Positions 17,096 through 25,089 of a stretch of 64,000 nucleotides of DNA are shown here, piece after piece. The notes under the pieces are model-generated. The model saw nothing but the letters and a program-made list of their open reading frames with translations. It was not told the DNA's origin and searched no databases. The stretch's first letter is position 1, and every line of letters begins with the position of its first letter. The stretch comes from Variovorax paradoxus. Its GTDB lineage: Bacteria; Pseudomonadota; Gammaproteobacteria; Burkholderiales; Burkholderiaceae_C. The position numbers and the translations under genes were made by a program. The DNA lies in contig NZ_LR743508.1 in assembly GCF_902712855.1 (NCBI RefSeq), positions 62,001 through 126,000 on the forward strand. Direction: 5' to 3'.

Positions 17096-17809
17096 TCAGG
17101 AAGGCTGCCGCAGCGCGTCGAGCGACACGCGCTGGCGGCCCTGTGCGTCGAAGTTCCCGGGCGACAGCCAGCGCTCGAAGGCGGTGCGCAGCGCGGGCCA
17201 TTCGGTGTCGACGATCGAGAACCATGCCGTGTCGCGGCTGCGGCCCTTGTAGACCACGGCCTGGCGGAAGATGCCCTCGAACTGGAAGCCCAGCCGCGTC
17301 GCGGCGCGCTTCGACGGCTCGTTGAAGTTGTCGCACTTCCACTCGTAGCGGCGGTAGCCCAGCGCGTCGAAGGCCAGCTTCATCAGCAGGTACTGCGCCT
17401 CGGTGGACATCGGCGTCTGCTTGAGCAACGGCGAGAAGGTGACGCTGCCCACCTCGATGGCGCCGTGCGCCGGGTCGATGCGCATCAGCGCGAGCGTGCC
17501 GACGGCGCGGCCGCTGTGCCGGTCGACGACGGCGAAGTGCATCGGATCGGTGCTCTTCGCGGCGCGCTCGACGTACGCACGCGTGCCTTCGAGGTCGGCG
17601 GGGCGTTCGGAGAACAGGTAGGTCCAGTCGCGGCCGTCGGGCGCCTGCGCGTAGGCGGCGTGCAGGTCGTCGGCATGGCGGGCCGCGTCGAGCGGCTCCA
17701 GCGTGCAGAAGCGGCCCTCGATGGGCTTGCGCGGCGGAAGCGCGCGGGGAGCCCATTCGGGCACATCCGGGCCGATGGACTGGTCGAACTCGTTGCGGCG
17801 GACTGGCAT
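17096..17809 (-). CDS. GNAT acetyltransferase (RimJ/RimL type)
   Basis: A 237-aa acetyl-CoA-dependent N-acyltransferase of the RimJ/RimL subgroup. It opens with a RFCTLEPLD strand, has AVGTLALMRID in the central sheet, a V-shaped beta-bulge region (IEVGSVTFSP), the RYEWKCDNFNEPSKRAATRLGFQFEG segment typical of the last helix and strand, and an aromatic C-terminus. Members acetylate ribosomal protein termini, amino acids or small amines; the substrate here cannot be told. It converges on the LysR gene with a 9-base gap. Confidence 0.9.
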   Translation of the reverse strand: MPVRRNEFDQSIGPDVPEWAPRALPPRKPIEGRFCTLEPLDAARHADDLHAAYAQAPDGRDWTYLFSERPADLEGTRAYVERAAKSTDPMHFAVVDRHSGRAVGTLALMRIDPAHGAIEVGSVTFSPLLKQTPMSTEAQYLLMKLAFDALGYRRYEWKCDNFNEPSKRAATRLGFQFEGIFRQAVVYKGRSRDTAWFSIVDTEWPALRTAFERWLSPGNFDAQGRQRVSLDALRQPS

Positions 17810-17865
17810 CTGCGTCTTTCAGGATGGGGGTAGCAATGACGCCGGATTCTGCGGCAACGGCCTGG

Positions 17866-18477
17866 TCAAGCGCGCTGGAGTCCCTCGGCTTCCTGCGAAG
17901 CACGGACGCTGGGCCGCTGCGCCATCCGCGCCATGAAGCGCTGGATCGCAGGGTAGCCGGAGATGTCGAGACCCACGCGCGAAGGCCAGGACAGCACGTT
18001 GTAGAGGTAGGCATCCGCCACCGAGAACTGCGTGCCCAGGACGTAGTCGCGCTCGGCCAGATGCTCGTCGATGTAGACGAACTTGCTGGTCAGGTTGCCT
18101 TCTGCAAACCTGGCCTTGGACTCGTCGCTCACGAGCGGAGAGAACATCACCGCCATGCCCTTGTGCAGATCGCTCGCCACGAAGTTCAGCCATTCGAGCG
18201 CCCTGTAGCGCTCCATCGAACCGAACGGCGGCAGCAGCCTGGCTTCGGGGTGCCGGTCCGCGATCCACTGCAGGATGACAGCGCCTTCCGTCAACAGGTC
18301 GCCGTCATCGAGCTTCAGCGCGGGCACGAAGCCTTTGGGCGTGACCTGGAAGTAGTCGCCTTCCAGGGTGGTCTTGGTCTTGAAGTCCACCTTGACCAGC
18401 GTGACATCGAGGCCGGCTTCGCGAAGCGCGATCTGCGAAGCGAGGCCGCACGAGCCGGGGGAGTAATAGAGTTTCAT
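17866..18477 (-). CDS. Glutathione S-transferase (GstA-like, beta class)
   Basis: A 203-aa cytosolic glutathione transferase. The N-terminal thioredoxin fold begins MKLYYSPGSCGLA, with the beta-class serine/cysteine region in SPGSC, and contains GFVPALKLDDGDLLTEGAVI, where the cis-proline and the glutathione-binding acidic/serine pair lie. The helical C-domain has QFSVADAYLYNVLSW, the N-capping motif. It conjugates or isomerises electrophiles with glutathione. It lies 95 bases downstream of the YghU-like gene on the same strand, so a shared detoxification transcript is plausible. Confidence 0.93.
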   Translation of the reverse strand: MKLYYSPGSCGLASQIALREAGLDVTLVKVDFKTKTTLEGDYFQVTPKGFVPALKLDDGDLLTEGAVILQWIADRHPEARLLPPFGSMERYRALEWLNFVASDLHKGMAVMFSPLVSDESKARFAEGNLTSKFVYIDEHLAERDYVLGTQFSVADAYLYNVLSWPSRVGLDISGYPAIQRFMARMAQRPSVRASQEAEGLQRA

Positions 18478-18572
18478 GAGGGTCTTGCGTGATGGGTCCC
18501 GTGAAGGGACGGAGTGGACCGCTCGCGCGGCGAGCGGCTGGAAAAAAACGCTGTCTTCGGCAAGTCAGCGGT

Positions 18573-19442
18573 TCAGGGGGTCAGCGTGTCGAAGTCGGAT
18601 GCATCGTGGCGCTCGCGCAGGAATTCGCCGGGCACGGACGAGGTGCGGTTGACGCGCCTGCCGCGGGCCACTGCCGGCCGGGCGCCGACGGCCCGGTACC
18701 AGCGCAGCAGGTGCTGGTACTCCTCGACGGCCAGGAACTCGTGCGTCTTGTAGACGCCGTAGAGACTGCCGGGATACCAGGGCAGGACCGCCATGTCGGC
18801 GATGGTGTATTCGTTGCCTGCCAGGTATTCGTGCGAAGCCAGATGCGTATCGAGCACATGCAGCTGGCGCTTGGCCTCCATGGCGTAGCGATCGATCGCG
18901 TATTCGATCTTCAAGGGTGCATAGGCGTAGAAGTGGCCGAGGCCGCCACCGACGAAGGGCGCGGAGCCCATCTGCCACATCAGCCAGTTCAGCGTCTCGG
19001 TCCGCGCACGGCGCTCGGTCGGCAGGAAGGCGCCGAAGCGCTCGGCCAGGTACACGAGGATCGAGCCGCTCTCGAAGACGCGCAGCACCGGATCGACGGA
19101 GCGATCGACCAGCGCGGGAATCTTGGCGTTCGGGTTGATGTCGACGAAGCCGCTCGCGAACTGGTCGCCCTTGAAGATGTCGATCAGCCAGGCGTCGTAT
19201 TCGGCATCGGAATACCCCGCGGCGAGCAGCTCCTCCAGCAGGATGGTGATCTTCTGGCCGTTCGGGGTGCCTTGCGAATACAGCTGCAGCGGGTGCTTGC
19301 CCACCGGCAGTTCGCGCTCGAACCTGGCACCGGACACCGGGCTGTTGATGCTGCCGAACTGGCCGCCGTATTCGTGTTTCGGGCTCCAGACCTTGGGCGG
19401 CACGTAGCCCGCGGGCAGGTTGTCGAGGTGAGATTCGTTCAT
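18573..19442 (-). CDS. yghU: Glutathione-dependent disulfide-bond oxidoreductase (YghU-like)
   Basis: A 289-aa Nu-class glutathione transferase with strong disulfide reductase activity in E. coli relatives. The N-terminus carries the typical leader (PPKVWSPKHEYGGQFGSINSPVSGA) followed by the thioredoxin domain (GQKITILLEELL, NAKIPALVD, ESGSILVYLAERFG) and the helical domain (EYTIADMAVLPWYPG). The ATG at 19442 has an AGGAG site. It overlaps the stop of a small upstream reading frame by ATGA. A divergent LysR gene with two palindromes upstream suggests redox- or thiol-dependent control. Confidence 0.93.
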   Translation of the reverse strand: MNESHLDNLPAGYVPPKVWSPKHEYGGQFGSINSPVSGARFERELPVGKHPLQLYSQGTPNGQKITILLEELLAAGYSDAEYDAWLIDIFKGDQFASGFVDINPNAKIPALVDRSVDPVLRVFESGSILVYLAERFGAFLPTERRARTETLNWLMWQMGSAPFVGGGLGHFYAYAPLKIEYAIDRYAMEAKRQLHVLDTHLASHEYLAGNEYTIADMAVLPWYPGSLYGVYKTHEFLAVEEYQHLLRWYRAVGARPAVARGRRVNRTSSVPGEFLRERHDASDFDTLTP

Positions 19443-19621
19443 GTGGACTCCTGGGTGTTTGATTGACTGCTTGGGGGGTTGAAGAGAGGCGCCGCGCCGA
19501 TCCGGCGCGTGTATGTCGCATGGGCCTGCGGCCCCTTGTCCCAGTGCATTCCCATGCCTGCGCCTTCCCTGCCGATCGCCGCCGCGATGGCGGCCACGTG
19601 CTGCTTGGTGATTGGTTTCAT
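19439..19621 (-). CDS. Small hypothetical protein upstream of yghU
   Basis: A 60-codon reading frame with AGGA about seven bases before its ATG and an ATGA overlap with yghU, which is the pattern of a real, translationally coupled gene. The product has no recognisable domain, no membrane helix and no signal; the first 25 residues could form an amphipathic helix. It may be a small protein or a leader whose translation opens the yghU ribosome site. Confidence 0.45.
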   Translation of the reverse strand: MKPITKQHVAAIAAAIGREGAGMGMHWDKGPQAHATYTRRIGAAPLFNPPSSQSNTQEST

Positions 19622-19700
19622 GCGACGTCCTCGATAGTTGATGGGTCGCAGTCTGAGAGCGCGCCTGGCAAAGATCGAGACGGGAAGCTGGAATTGGCTA

Positions 19701-19715
19701 TTGCATCAGCTGCAA
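19701..19715. promoter_or_regulatory. LysR-box palindrome upstream of yghU operon
   Basis: TTGCA-N5-TGCAA is a perfect dyad of T-N11-A form. It lies in the 180-base region between the divergent yghU operon and the LysR gene and is a likely primary recognition site for that regulator. Confidence 0.5.
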
Positions 19716-19760
19716 CAATTCCGCTTGAAATGGGCTCAAACTCGCGCCCAACCTCTGAAC

Positions 19761-19781
19761 TTGTTCTTAGTAGGAGAACAA
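19761..19781. promoter_or_regulatory. Second palindrome, adjacent to the LysR ribosome site
   Basis: TTGTTCT-N7-AGAACAA is a perfect inverted repeat ending about seven bases before the AAGGAG of the LysR gene. In the mRNA it could also form a hairpin close to the ribosome site, so it may act as an autoregulatory operator or as an RNA element. Confidence 0.45.
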
Positions 19782-19801
19782 AATCCCGAAGGAGCGACAC
19801 G

Positions 19802-20719
19802 GTGGACCGTCTTCAATCGATGCAGATCTTTGCCCGCGTGGTGGACATGCACAGCTTCAACCGGGCCGCCGACAGCCTCCTCACCTCCAGGTCGCTGGTG
19901 ACGCGCGCGATCAAGGACCTGGAGCAATTCCTGGGCGTGCGCTTGCTGCAGAGGACCACGCGGCACCTGAGCCTGACGCCCGAAGGCACCGTCTACTACG
20001 ACCATTGCAAGCGCCTGCTGGCCGACATCGAGGCGGTGGAATCGAGCTTCCCCGCCAGGGCCGGCAATCCGCGCGGGCGGTTGCGCGTGGACATGACGCT
20101 GTCGCTGGCCCGACTGGTGGTCATACCGGCCCTCAAGGACTTCCAGGCGCGCTTCCCGGACGTCGACCTCATCCTGACGATGAGCGACCGGAAGGTCGAC
20201 CTGATCCAGGAAGGCGTGGACTGCGTGGTCCGCACCGGAACCCCGGAGAACTCGGGCACGCTCGTCGCGCGCCGCATCGGCGCGTTCGACTGGGTCACCT
20301 GCGCGTCGCCGACCTACATCGCCCAGCACGGCGAGCCCAGGACCCTGGACGACCTGGCGCAGCATCACTCGGTCGGCTACCTGTCGAGCCAGACGGCGCG
20401 GCCGTGGGACTGGCATTTCGTGGTGAACGGAGAAGACCGGTTCATCGCGATGCGCGAGCATCTCGTGGTCGACGACATCGACGCCTATGTGGCCTGCGGC
20501 GCCGAAGGCCTGGGCATGGTCCGGGCCGGTAGCTACATGGTGCTGCCGTACCTGCTCAGCGGGCGCCTGCGCCGTGTGCTGAGCGATTTCTCGGCGCCGG
20601 CCATACCGCTTTCCGTGCTCTATCCCCAGAATCGCCACCTCTCGCCGACCGTGCGGGCCTTCGCGGACTGGGTCGCAGAGGTGGTCAGGGAGGCAGAGGC
20701 AGGTTGGCGCGTCAACTGA
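19802..20719 (+). CDS. LysR family regulator (divergent from yghU)
   Basis: A 305-aa LysR protein of the CrgA/DsdC-like subgroup (MQIFARVVDMHSFNRAAD ... LLQRTTRHLSLTPEG). The GTG at 19802 is chosen because AAGGAG lies seven bases ahead; the longer frame starts within the divergent small gene. The effector domain begins near residue 90 (GRLRVDMTLSLARLVVIP). Its position opposite the small gene-yghU-GST block, with two palindromes between, makes it the likely controller of those glutathione-related genes. Confidence 0.93.
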   Translation: MDRLQSMQIFARVVDMHSFNRAADSLLTSRSLVTRAIKDLEQFLGVRLLQRTTRHLSLTPEGTVYYDHCKRLLADIEAVESSFPARAGNPRGRLRVDMTLSLARLVVIPALKDFQARFPDVDLILTMSDRKVDLIQEGVDCVVRTGTPENSGTLVARRIGAFDWVTCASPTYIAQHGEPRTLDDLAQHHSVGYLSSQTARPWDWHFVVNGEDRFIAMREHLVVDDIDAYVACGAEGLGMVRAGSYMVLPYLLSGRLRRVLSDFSAPAIPLSVLYPQNRHLSPTVRAFADWVAEVVREAEAGWRVN

Positions 20720-20789
20720 GCCGTCCTTGCAGCCGCCCGATCGCGGCCGCGTGTCGGCAGCCTTGCCGGCTGTCGGTGAAGCGCTTGCC

Positions 20790-21746
20790 TCAGTTGCCGC
20801 GCGAGGCCGGGCGCGTTGTCCGGGCGTGCGTGCCGGCGACATGGTCGCGTCGGAAGCTTCGCGGCGTGCTGCCCACCCACTGCCGGAACCGCCGGTTGAA
20901 GTAGGCCTCGTCGGCAAAGCCGCACTGGTGCGCGATCTCCCGCACCAGCATCGAGGTCGACGACAGCAGTTCCTTCGCGCGCTCGATGCGCCGTTCGGTC
21001 ACCAGGTCGGTGAAGGTGCGGTCGGTCTCCTTGCGCAGCAGGTTCGCGAGGTAGTTCGGCGACAGGAACGCGGCGGCGGCCGCATCGGTCAGCGACAGCG
21101 GCTTGTCGAGGTTGTCGCGCACGTAGCGCACCACGCGCTGCAGTGCGTCGCGCTGCGACGTCTTGCCGTCGTGCGCCACCGAAAGCCGCATCAGCGCCTG
21201 TTCCTGCCGCATGCAGGCCAGCGCAATGACCTGCTGCACGATGCCGCGCATCGCGATCTTCGCGCCGAAGCTGCGGCCGCTGTTCAGCGCATGCAGCTCG
21301 TCGAGCCAGCCGCGGATGCGCGCGAAGTCGGCCTCATCGAAGGCGAAGTCGACGTACTCCTGGAACAGGAAGGGTGCGAGGTCGGGATAGCGCGCAAGCG
21401 GCACGTCCTCCAGGTCGAGCGCATCGACGTCGAGTTCGGGCCACATGAAGCGCTGGTCGAAATTGACGATGCAGTACAGCGCCTCGGGCGGATGCGGGAT
21501 CACGTGCACCCGGTACGGCAGCACGAAGCTCAGGTGGCGCGGGCCGAAGGGCCGCACCTCGCCGCCGATGGCCTGCCGCGAGCTGCCCTCGATGCCGATC
21601 TGGATCTGGAAGTACGCATGCCGGTGCGGCAGCGTGAGCTCGTTGCGCGCGCCCTGGAAACGGATGTCGAAATCGAGATGGTCGGCTCGCTCGTGCATGC
21701 CGTAGGTGCGCACGGACGTGGCGGAAGAAGAGAGAGGGGAACGCAT
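20790..21746 (-). CDS. AraC family regulator
   Basis: A 318-aa regulator with an N-terminal cupin-like effector domain (LPHRHAYFQIQIGIEGSSRQAIGG) and a C-terminal pair of helix-turn-helix motifs (SLTDAAAAAFLSPNYLANLLRK and VREIAHQCGFADEAYFNRRFRQ), followed by the conserved GSTPRSFRR. The ATG at 21746 is used; a much longer open frame only continues into the shadow of the neighbouring gene. It lies 77 bases downstream of the FAH-family gene on the same strand and may regulate it. The effector is unknown. Confidence 0.92.
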   Translation of the reverse strand: MRSPLSSSATSVRTYGMHERADHLDFDIRFQGARNELTLPHRHAYFQIQIGIEGSSRQAIGGEVRPFGPRHLSFVLPYRVHVIPHPPEALYCIVNFDQRFMWPELDVDALDLEDVPLARYPDLAPFLFQEYVDFAFDEADFARIRGWLDELHALNSGRSFGAKIAMRGIVQQVIALACMRQEQALMRLSVAHDGKTSQRDALQRVVRYVRDNLDKPLSLTDAAAAAFLSPNYLANLLRKETDRTFTDLVTERRIERAKELLSSTSMLVREIAHQCGFADEAYFNRRFRQWVGSTPRSFRRDHVAGTHARTTRPASRGN

Positions 21747-21823
21747 CGTGGCGGGCAGGTCGGCAGGCTTGTGCCGGCGAGCGTACGCCAACTCGCGGCC
21801 CGGCGCGCGGGCCGCAGCCCGCG

Positions 21824-22528
21824 TCAGACCACCACGACCTCGAGCGCGCCCACGCCCGCCACCGTTCCGCGCATGCGGTCGCCGCGCTGCACCGCCGCCA
21901 CGCCGGCCGGCGTGCCGGTGAAGATCAGGTCGCCGGGCTGCAGCGCGAACAGGGTCGACAGGTAGGCGATGGTGTCGGGCACGTTCCAGATCATGTCGGC
22001 CAGGTCGCCGACCTGCCGTTGCGCGCCGTTGACCTCGAGACGGATCTCGCCGGCCGACGGGTGCCCGGCCTTGGCCACGGGCACGAGTTCGCCGCAGGGC
22101 GCGGAGCCGTCGAAGGCCTTGCCGGTGTCCCAGGGGCGGCCCATCTTCTTGGCTTCGCTCTGCAGGTCGCGGCGGGTCATGTCGAGGCCGACCGCGTAGC
22201 CGTACACGTGCGAGAGCGCATCCGACGCGGCGATGTCCGAGCCGCCGCCCTTCAGCGCCACCACGAGTTCGATCTCGTGGTGCACGTCGTTCGACAGCGC
22301 GGGGTATGTGAACTCGCCGCCGTCGGCCACGATGGCGTTGGCCGGCTTCATGAAGAAGAAGGGCGGCTCGCGGTCGGGGTTGTGGCCCATCTCGCGGGCG
22401 TGCTCGGAATAGTTGCGGCCCACGCAGAAGATGCGGTTGACCGGGAAGCGCGCGCGTTCGCCCTGGATCGGCAGCGAGTGGACGGGCGCGGGGGAAATGG
22501 CGTAGGTGGTGTCGTTGGCGTTGGTCAT
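21824..22528 (-). CDS. Fumarylacetoacetate hydrolase family protein
   Basis: A 234-aa single-domain FAH enzyme, a Mg2+-dependent C-C hydrolase, decarboxylase or acylpyruvase. Signature segments are IFCVGRNYSEHAREMGHNP, FFFMKPANAIV, HHEIELVVALKGG with the metal-binding Glu residues, and LSTLFALQPGDLIFTGTPAGV. Length and arrangement match acylpyruvate hydrolases and fumarylpyruvate hydrolases rather than the long eukaryotic FAH. The ATG at 22528 is preferred to a GTG six codons upstream. Its natural substrate is not shown by the neighbourhood. Confidence 0.92.
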   Translation of the reverse strand: MTNANDTTYAISPAPVHSLPIQGERARFPVNRIFCVGRNYSEHAREMGHNPDREPPFFFMKPANAIVADGGEFTYPALSNDVHHEIELVVALKGGGSDIAASDALSHVYGYAVGLDMTRRDLQSEAKKMGRPWDTGKAFDGSAPCGELVPVAKAGHPSAGEIRLEVNGAQRQVGDLADMIWNVPDTIAYLSTLFALQPGDLIFTGTPAGVAAVQRGDRMRGTVAGVGALEVVVV

Positions 22529-22612
22529 GCAACCGACTCTAGCCACCGCAACGCCGCGCCGGACGCACGCATCTACGCGAGTCTTGGACTCAGCTACGTT
22601 TTCGGCGCGCCG

Positions 22613-23362
22613 TCATCCGGCCACGCCGAAGCCCGGGTCGAAGGTGTTCTTCACATCCAGCGGCTGCCTGATGAGCCCGACCTGCCGGTAGAAGTCGGCC
22701 GTGCCCTGCTGGTCGGCGATGACCTGCGCATCGATCGGAACCCACTTCTGCTGGCGTCGCTCGAACTGCAGCCTGGCGGCCTCGGGCGGGATGCCGATGA
22801 TGCGCGCCAGCGCGGCCGAGTAGGCATCGACGTTGCGGTACGACCAGAGCTGCGCCTTCACCACGCGCTGCAGGAAATCCTGCAGCACCGGCCGCTTGGC
22901 CGCGATGGCGCCGTCGGTCGCCGCGAGGTAGCTCAGCCCCGGCAGCAGGCCGCGTCCGCTGACCAGCACGCGCGCATGGTGGCTCACCTCGGCCAGCGCG
23001 GTGTAGGGCTCCCAGGTGGCCCAGGCATCGACCGAGCCCTGCGTGAGCGCGAGCTTGGCATCGGCGGGCGCAAGGAATCGGATGTTCACGTCCTCGGGCC
23101 TGAGACCGGCCGCGGTGATGGCCTTGAGCGTGACGTAGTGGCCGATGGACCCGCGGTTGGTTGCGATGCTCCTGCCCTTGAGGTCGGCCGCTGTCTTGAG
23201 CGGCGAGTCGGGCCGCACCAGCACCGCCGTGCCGTACGAGTCGGAGCGGTTCGCACCGATGGCCTTCACGCGCGTACCGGCAGCCAGCGCGAAGATGAGC
23301 GGCGCGTCGCCGATGGGGCCCGAGTCGACGGCGGCCGCATTCAGCGCCTCCGCCAGCGGCGC
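22613..23362 (-). pseudogene. SsuA-like sulfonate-binding protein, 5' part missing
   Basis: The last 249 codons of an SsuA/TauA-type periplasmic sulfonate-binding protein: PLAEALNAAAVDSGPIGDAPLIFALAAG, then GRSIATNRGSIGHYVTLKA and GSVDAWATWEPY, ending normally at 22613. The signal peptide and first 60-80 residues are absent. Its reading frame opens within a few bases of where a flavin monooxygenase fragment ends, in another frame, so the upstream start cannot produce it. This is best explained by a deletion that removed the 3' end of one gene and the 5' end of the next. Confidence 0.8.
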
Positions 23363-23366
23363 CGCC

Positions 23367-23597
23367 GATGCGCTCGGTCACCGAGGCGGCGTAGGCCACC
23401 GTGAGCGTCGCGTCGGGGCTGGTCGAATGGTGCGGCACCAGCACGCGGTCGAAGCCGGCCTGCTCGTGGGCCTGCGCGAAAGCGCGTACGTAGTCGCGGT
23501 CGAGCGCGGGGCCGTTGGCCGCGTGGATCTCCGAGACCTTCTGGCCCTGGATCATGCCGATGAATTCGACGCCGTCGTGCGGCTGTGGCTGGCTCAT
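23367..23597 (-). pseudogene. LLM flavin-dependent (SsuD-like) monooxygenase, 5' fragment
   Basis: The first 77 codons of an FMNH2-dependent alkanesulfonate monooxygenase-type protein (VEFIGMIQGQKVSEI ... FDRVLVPHHSTSPDATLTVAYAASVTERI), with a good AAGGAC site before the ATG at 23597. Family homology stops at the ERI segment, where a GFLLA-like strand is expected, and the frame then runs about 260 codons out of phase through the SsuA remnant to a stop at 22590. Normal members are about 350-380 residues. The product would be non-functional. Confidence 0.78.
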
Positions 23598-23829
23598 GGT
23601 GTTGTCCTTCTGCTTCTGGGGTGGGAGATGGAAGCCGGCCGGATCAGCCCGCGCATGCCTGCGCGTGCGGCCGCCGCCTGCGGCAGGCGGCGACGGTCCG
23701 ACAGGAGATCCGGGTTCATGGAGCGAACCGTACCGGGACAGCCGCCGGAAGCGAACGCAGGAAAACGAGTTTCCATATGCGCGATGCATCGTTTTCGGGC
23801 GCCGGACGGGCCGCTAACGTGCCACCACC

Positions 23830-25089
23830 ATGAGTGCACTCCCCTTGCGCCGCGCGGCATCCGCGCCCGACACTTCTCACAGCCCTCCAGCCTTTCCCTC
23901 CACCGTCGACGCCGCGGTGCTGGCCCGGCTGACGGCGCAGTTCGCCGCCACCGCCGCGGACCACGACCGCAGCGGTGCCTTCCCGCGAGAGAACTTCGAT
24001 GCGCTGAAGGCGCACGGCCTGGTCGGGCTGGTCGCCCCTGCCGAGCACGGCGGCGGCGGGGCCACGCTGGCGACCGCACGCCGCGTGATCGCGGCGGTGG
24101 CGCGCGGCGAGCCGGCCACCGCGCTGATCCTCACGATGACCTACCTGCAGCACCACGCGCTGACGCGCGCCGACAGCCGCTGGCCGCCGCACCTGCGCGA
24201 ACGCGTGGCGCGCGATGCGGTCGCGCATGGCGCGTTGATCAACGCCCTGCGCGTCGAACCGGCGCTGGGCTCGCCGGCGCGCGGCGGCCTGCCCGCCACC
24301 GTGGCGCGCCGCGATGGCGCAGGCTGGAAGCTCGACGGCCACAAGCTCTACACCACCGGCATCGAAGGCCTCACATGGCTCGCTGTGTGGGCCCGCACGC
24401 ATGAAGCCGACGACGCCGCGCCGCGCACCGGCGTGTTCCTGGTGCCGCGACACGCGCCCGGCGTGCGCGTGATCGCGAGCTGGGATCATCTCGGCCTGCG
24501 GGCCTCGGGCAGCCACGAGGTGGTGTTCGAGAACGTCGCCATCGACCTCGACCATGCCGTCGACCTGCGCGTGCCCGCCGACTGGGCACCCGACGCGGGC
24601 AGCCAGACCGACATCGACGCCCATGCCACGCAGCAGGCGTGGATGACCGTGCTGCTCGGCAGCCTCTACGACGCGGTGGCCACGTCCGCGCGGGACTGGC
24701 TGGCGGGCTTCCTCGACCAGCGTGCCCCCGGCAGCCTCGGCGCGCCGCTGGCGAGCCTGCCGCGCGTGCAGGAACACGTGGGCGAGATCGAGGCGCTGCT
24801 GCGCACCAACCGCGTGCTGCTCGACGATGCCGCGGCAGCGGTCGACGGCGGCCGGGCGCCACCGGCCACGGACAGCGGCCTGCTCAAGTACACGGTGACG
24901 GGCAACGCCATCCGTGCGGTCGAACTCGCGCTGCAGCTCAGCGGCAACCATGGCCTGGCGCGCGCGAACCCGCTGGAGCGGCACCACCGCGACGTGCTGT
25001 GCAGCCGCATCCACACGCCGCAGAACGATGCGATCCTGGTGGCCGCGGGCAAGCGCGCGCTGCTGTCGAAGACGGGAGCCGCCGCATGA
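23830..25089 (+). CDS. Acyl-CoA dehydrogenase-family flavoprotein (SfnB/DszC-like)
   Basis: A 419-aa protein of the acyl-CoA dehydrogenase fold. The order is an N-terminal helical domain (FPRENFDALKAHGLVGLVAPAEHGGGG), a beta domain with LDGHKLYTTGIEGLTWLAVWAR, the GLRASGSHEVVFENV segment and a C-terminal helical bundle with ALQLSGNHGLARANPLERHHRDV. The arginine-rich CoA contacts are weak, which fits the desulfurisation/monooxygenase side of the family (SfnB, DszC) rather than fatty-acid oxidation. It is divergent from the broken sulfonate genes and overlaps the next gene by ATGA, placing it in a sulfur-acquisition operon. Confidence 0.85.
   Translation: MSALPLRRAASAPDTSHSPPAFPSTVDAAVLARLTAQFAATAADHDRSGAFPRENFDALKAHGLVGLVAPAEHGGGGATLATARRVIAAVARGEPATALILTMTYLQHHALTRADSRWPPHLRERVARDAVAHGALINALRVEPALGSPARGGLPATVARRDGAGWKLDGHKLYTTGIEGLTWLAVWARTHEADDAAPRTGVFLVPRHAPGVRVIASWDHLGLRASGSHEVVFENVAIDLDHAVDLRVPADWAPDAGSQTDIDAHATQQAWMTVLLGSLYDAVATSARDWLAGFLDQRAPGSLGAPLASLPRVQEHVGEIEALLRTNRVLLDDAAAAVDGGRAPPATDSGLLKYTVTGNAIRAVELALQLSGNHGLARANPLERHHRDVLCSRIHTPQNDAILVAAGKRALLSKTGAAA

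Noticed and set aside
22590..23789. One 399-residue protein at the monooxygenase/SsuA scar
   Set aside because: After codon 77 the frame is out of phase with the SsuA homology and reads low-quality arginine/glycine-rich sequence.
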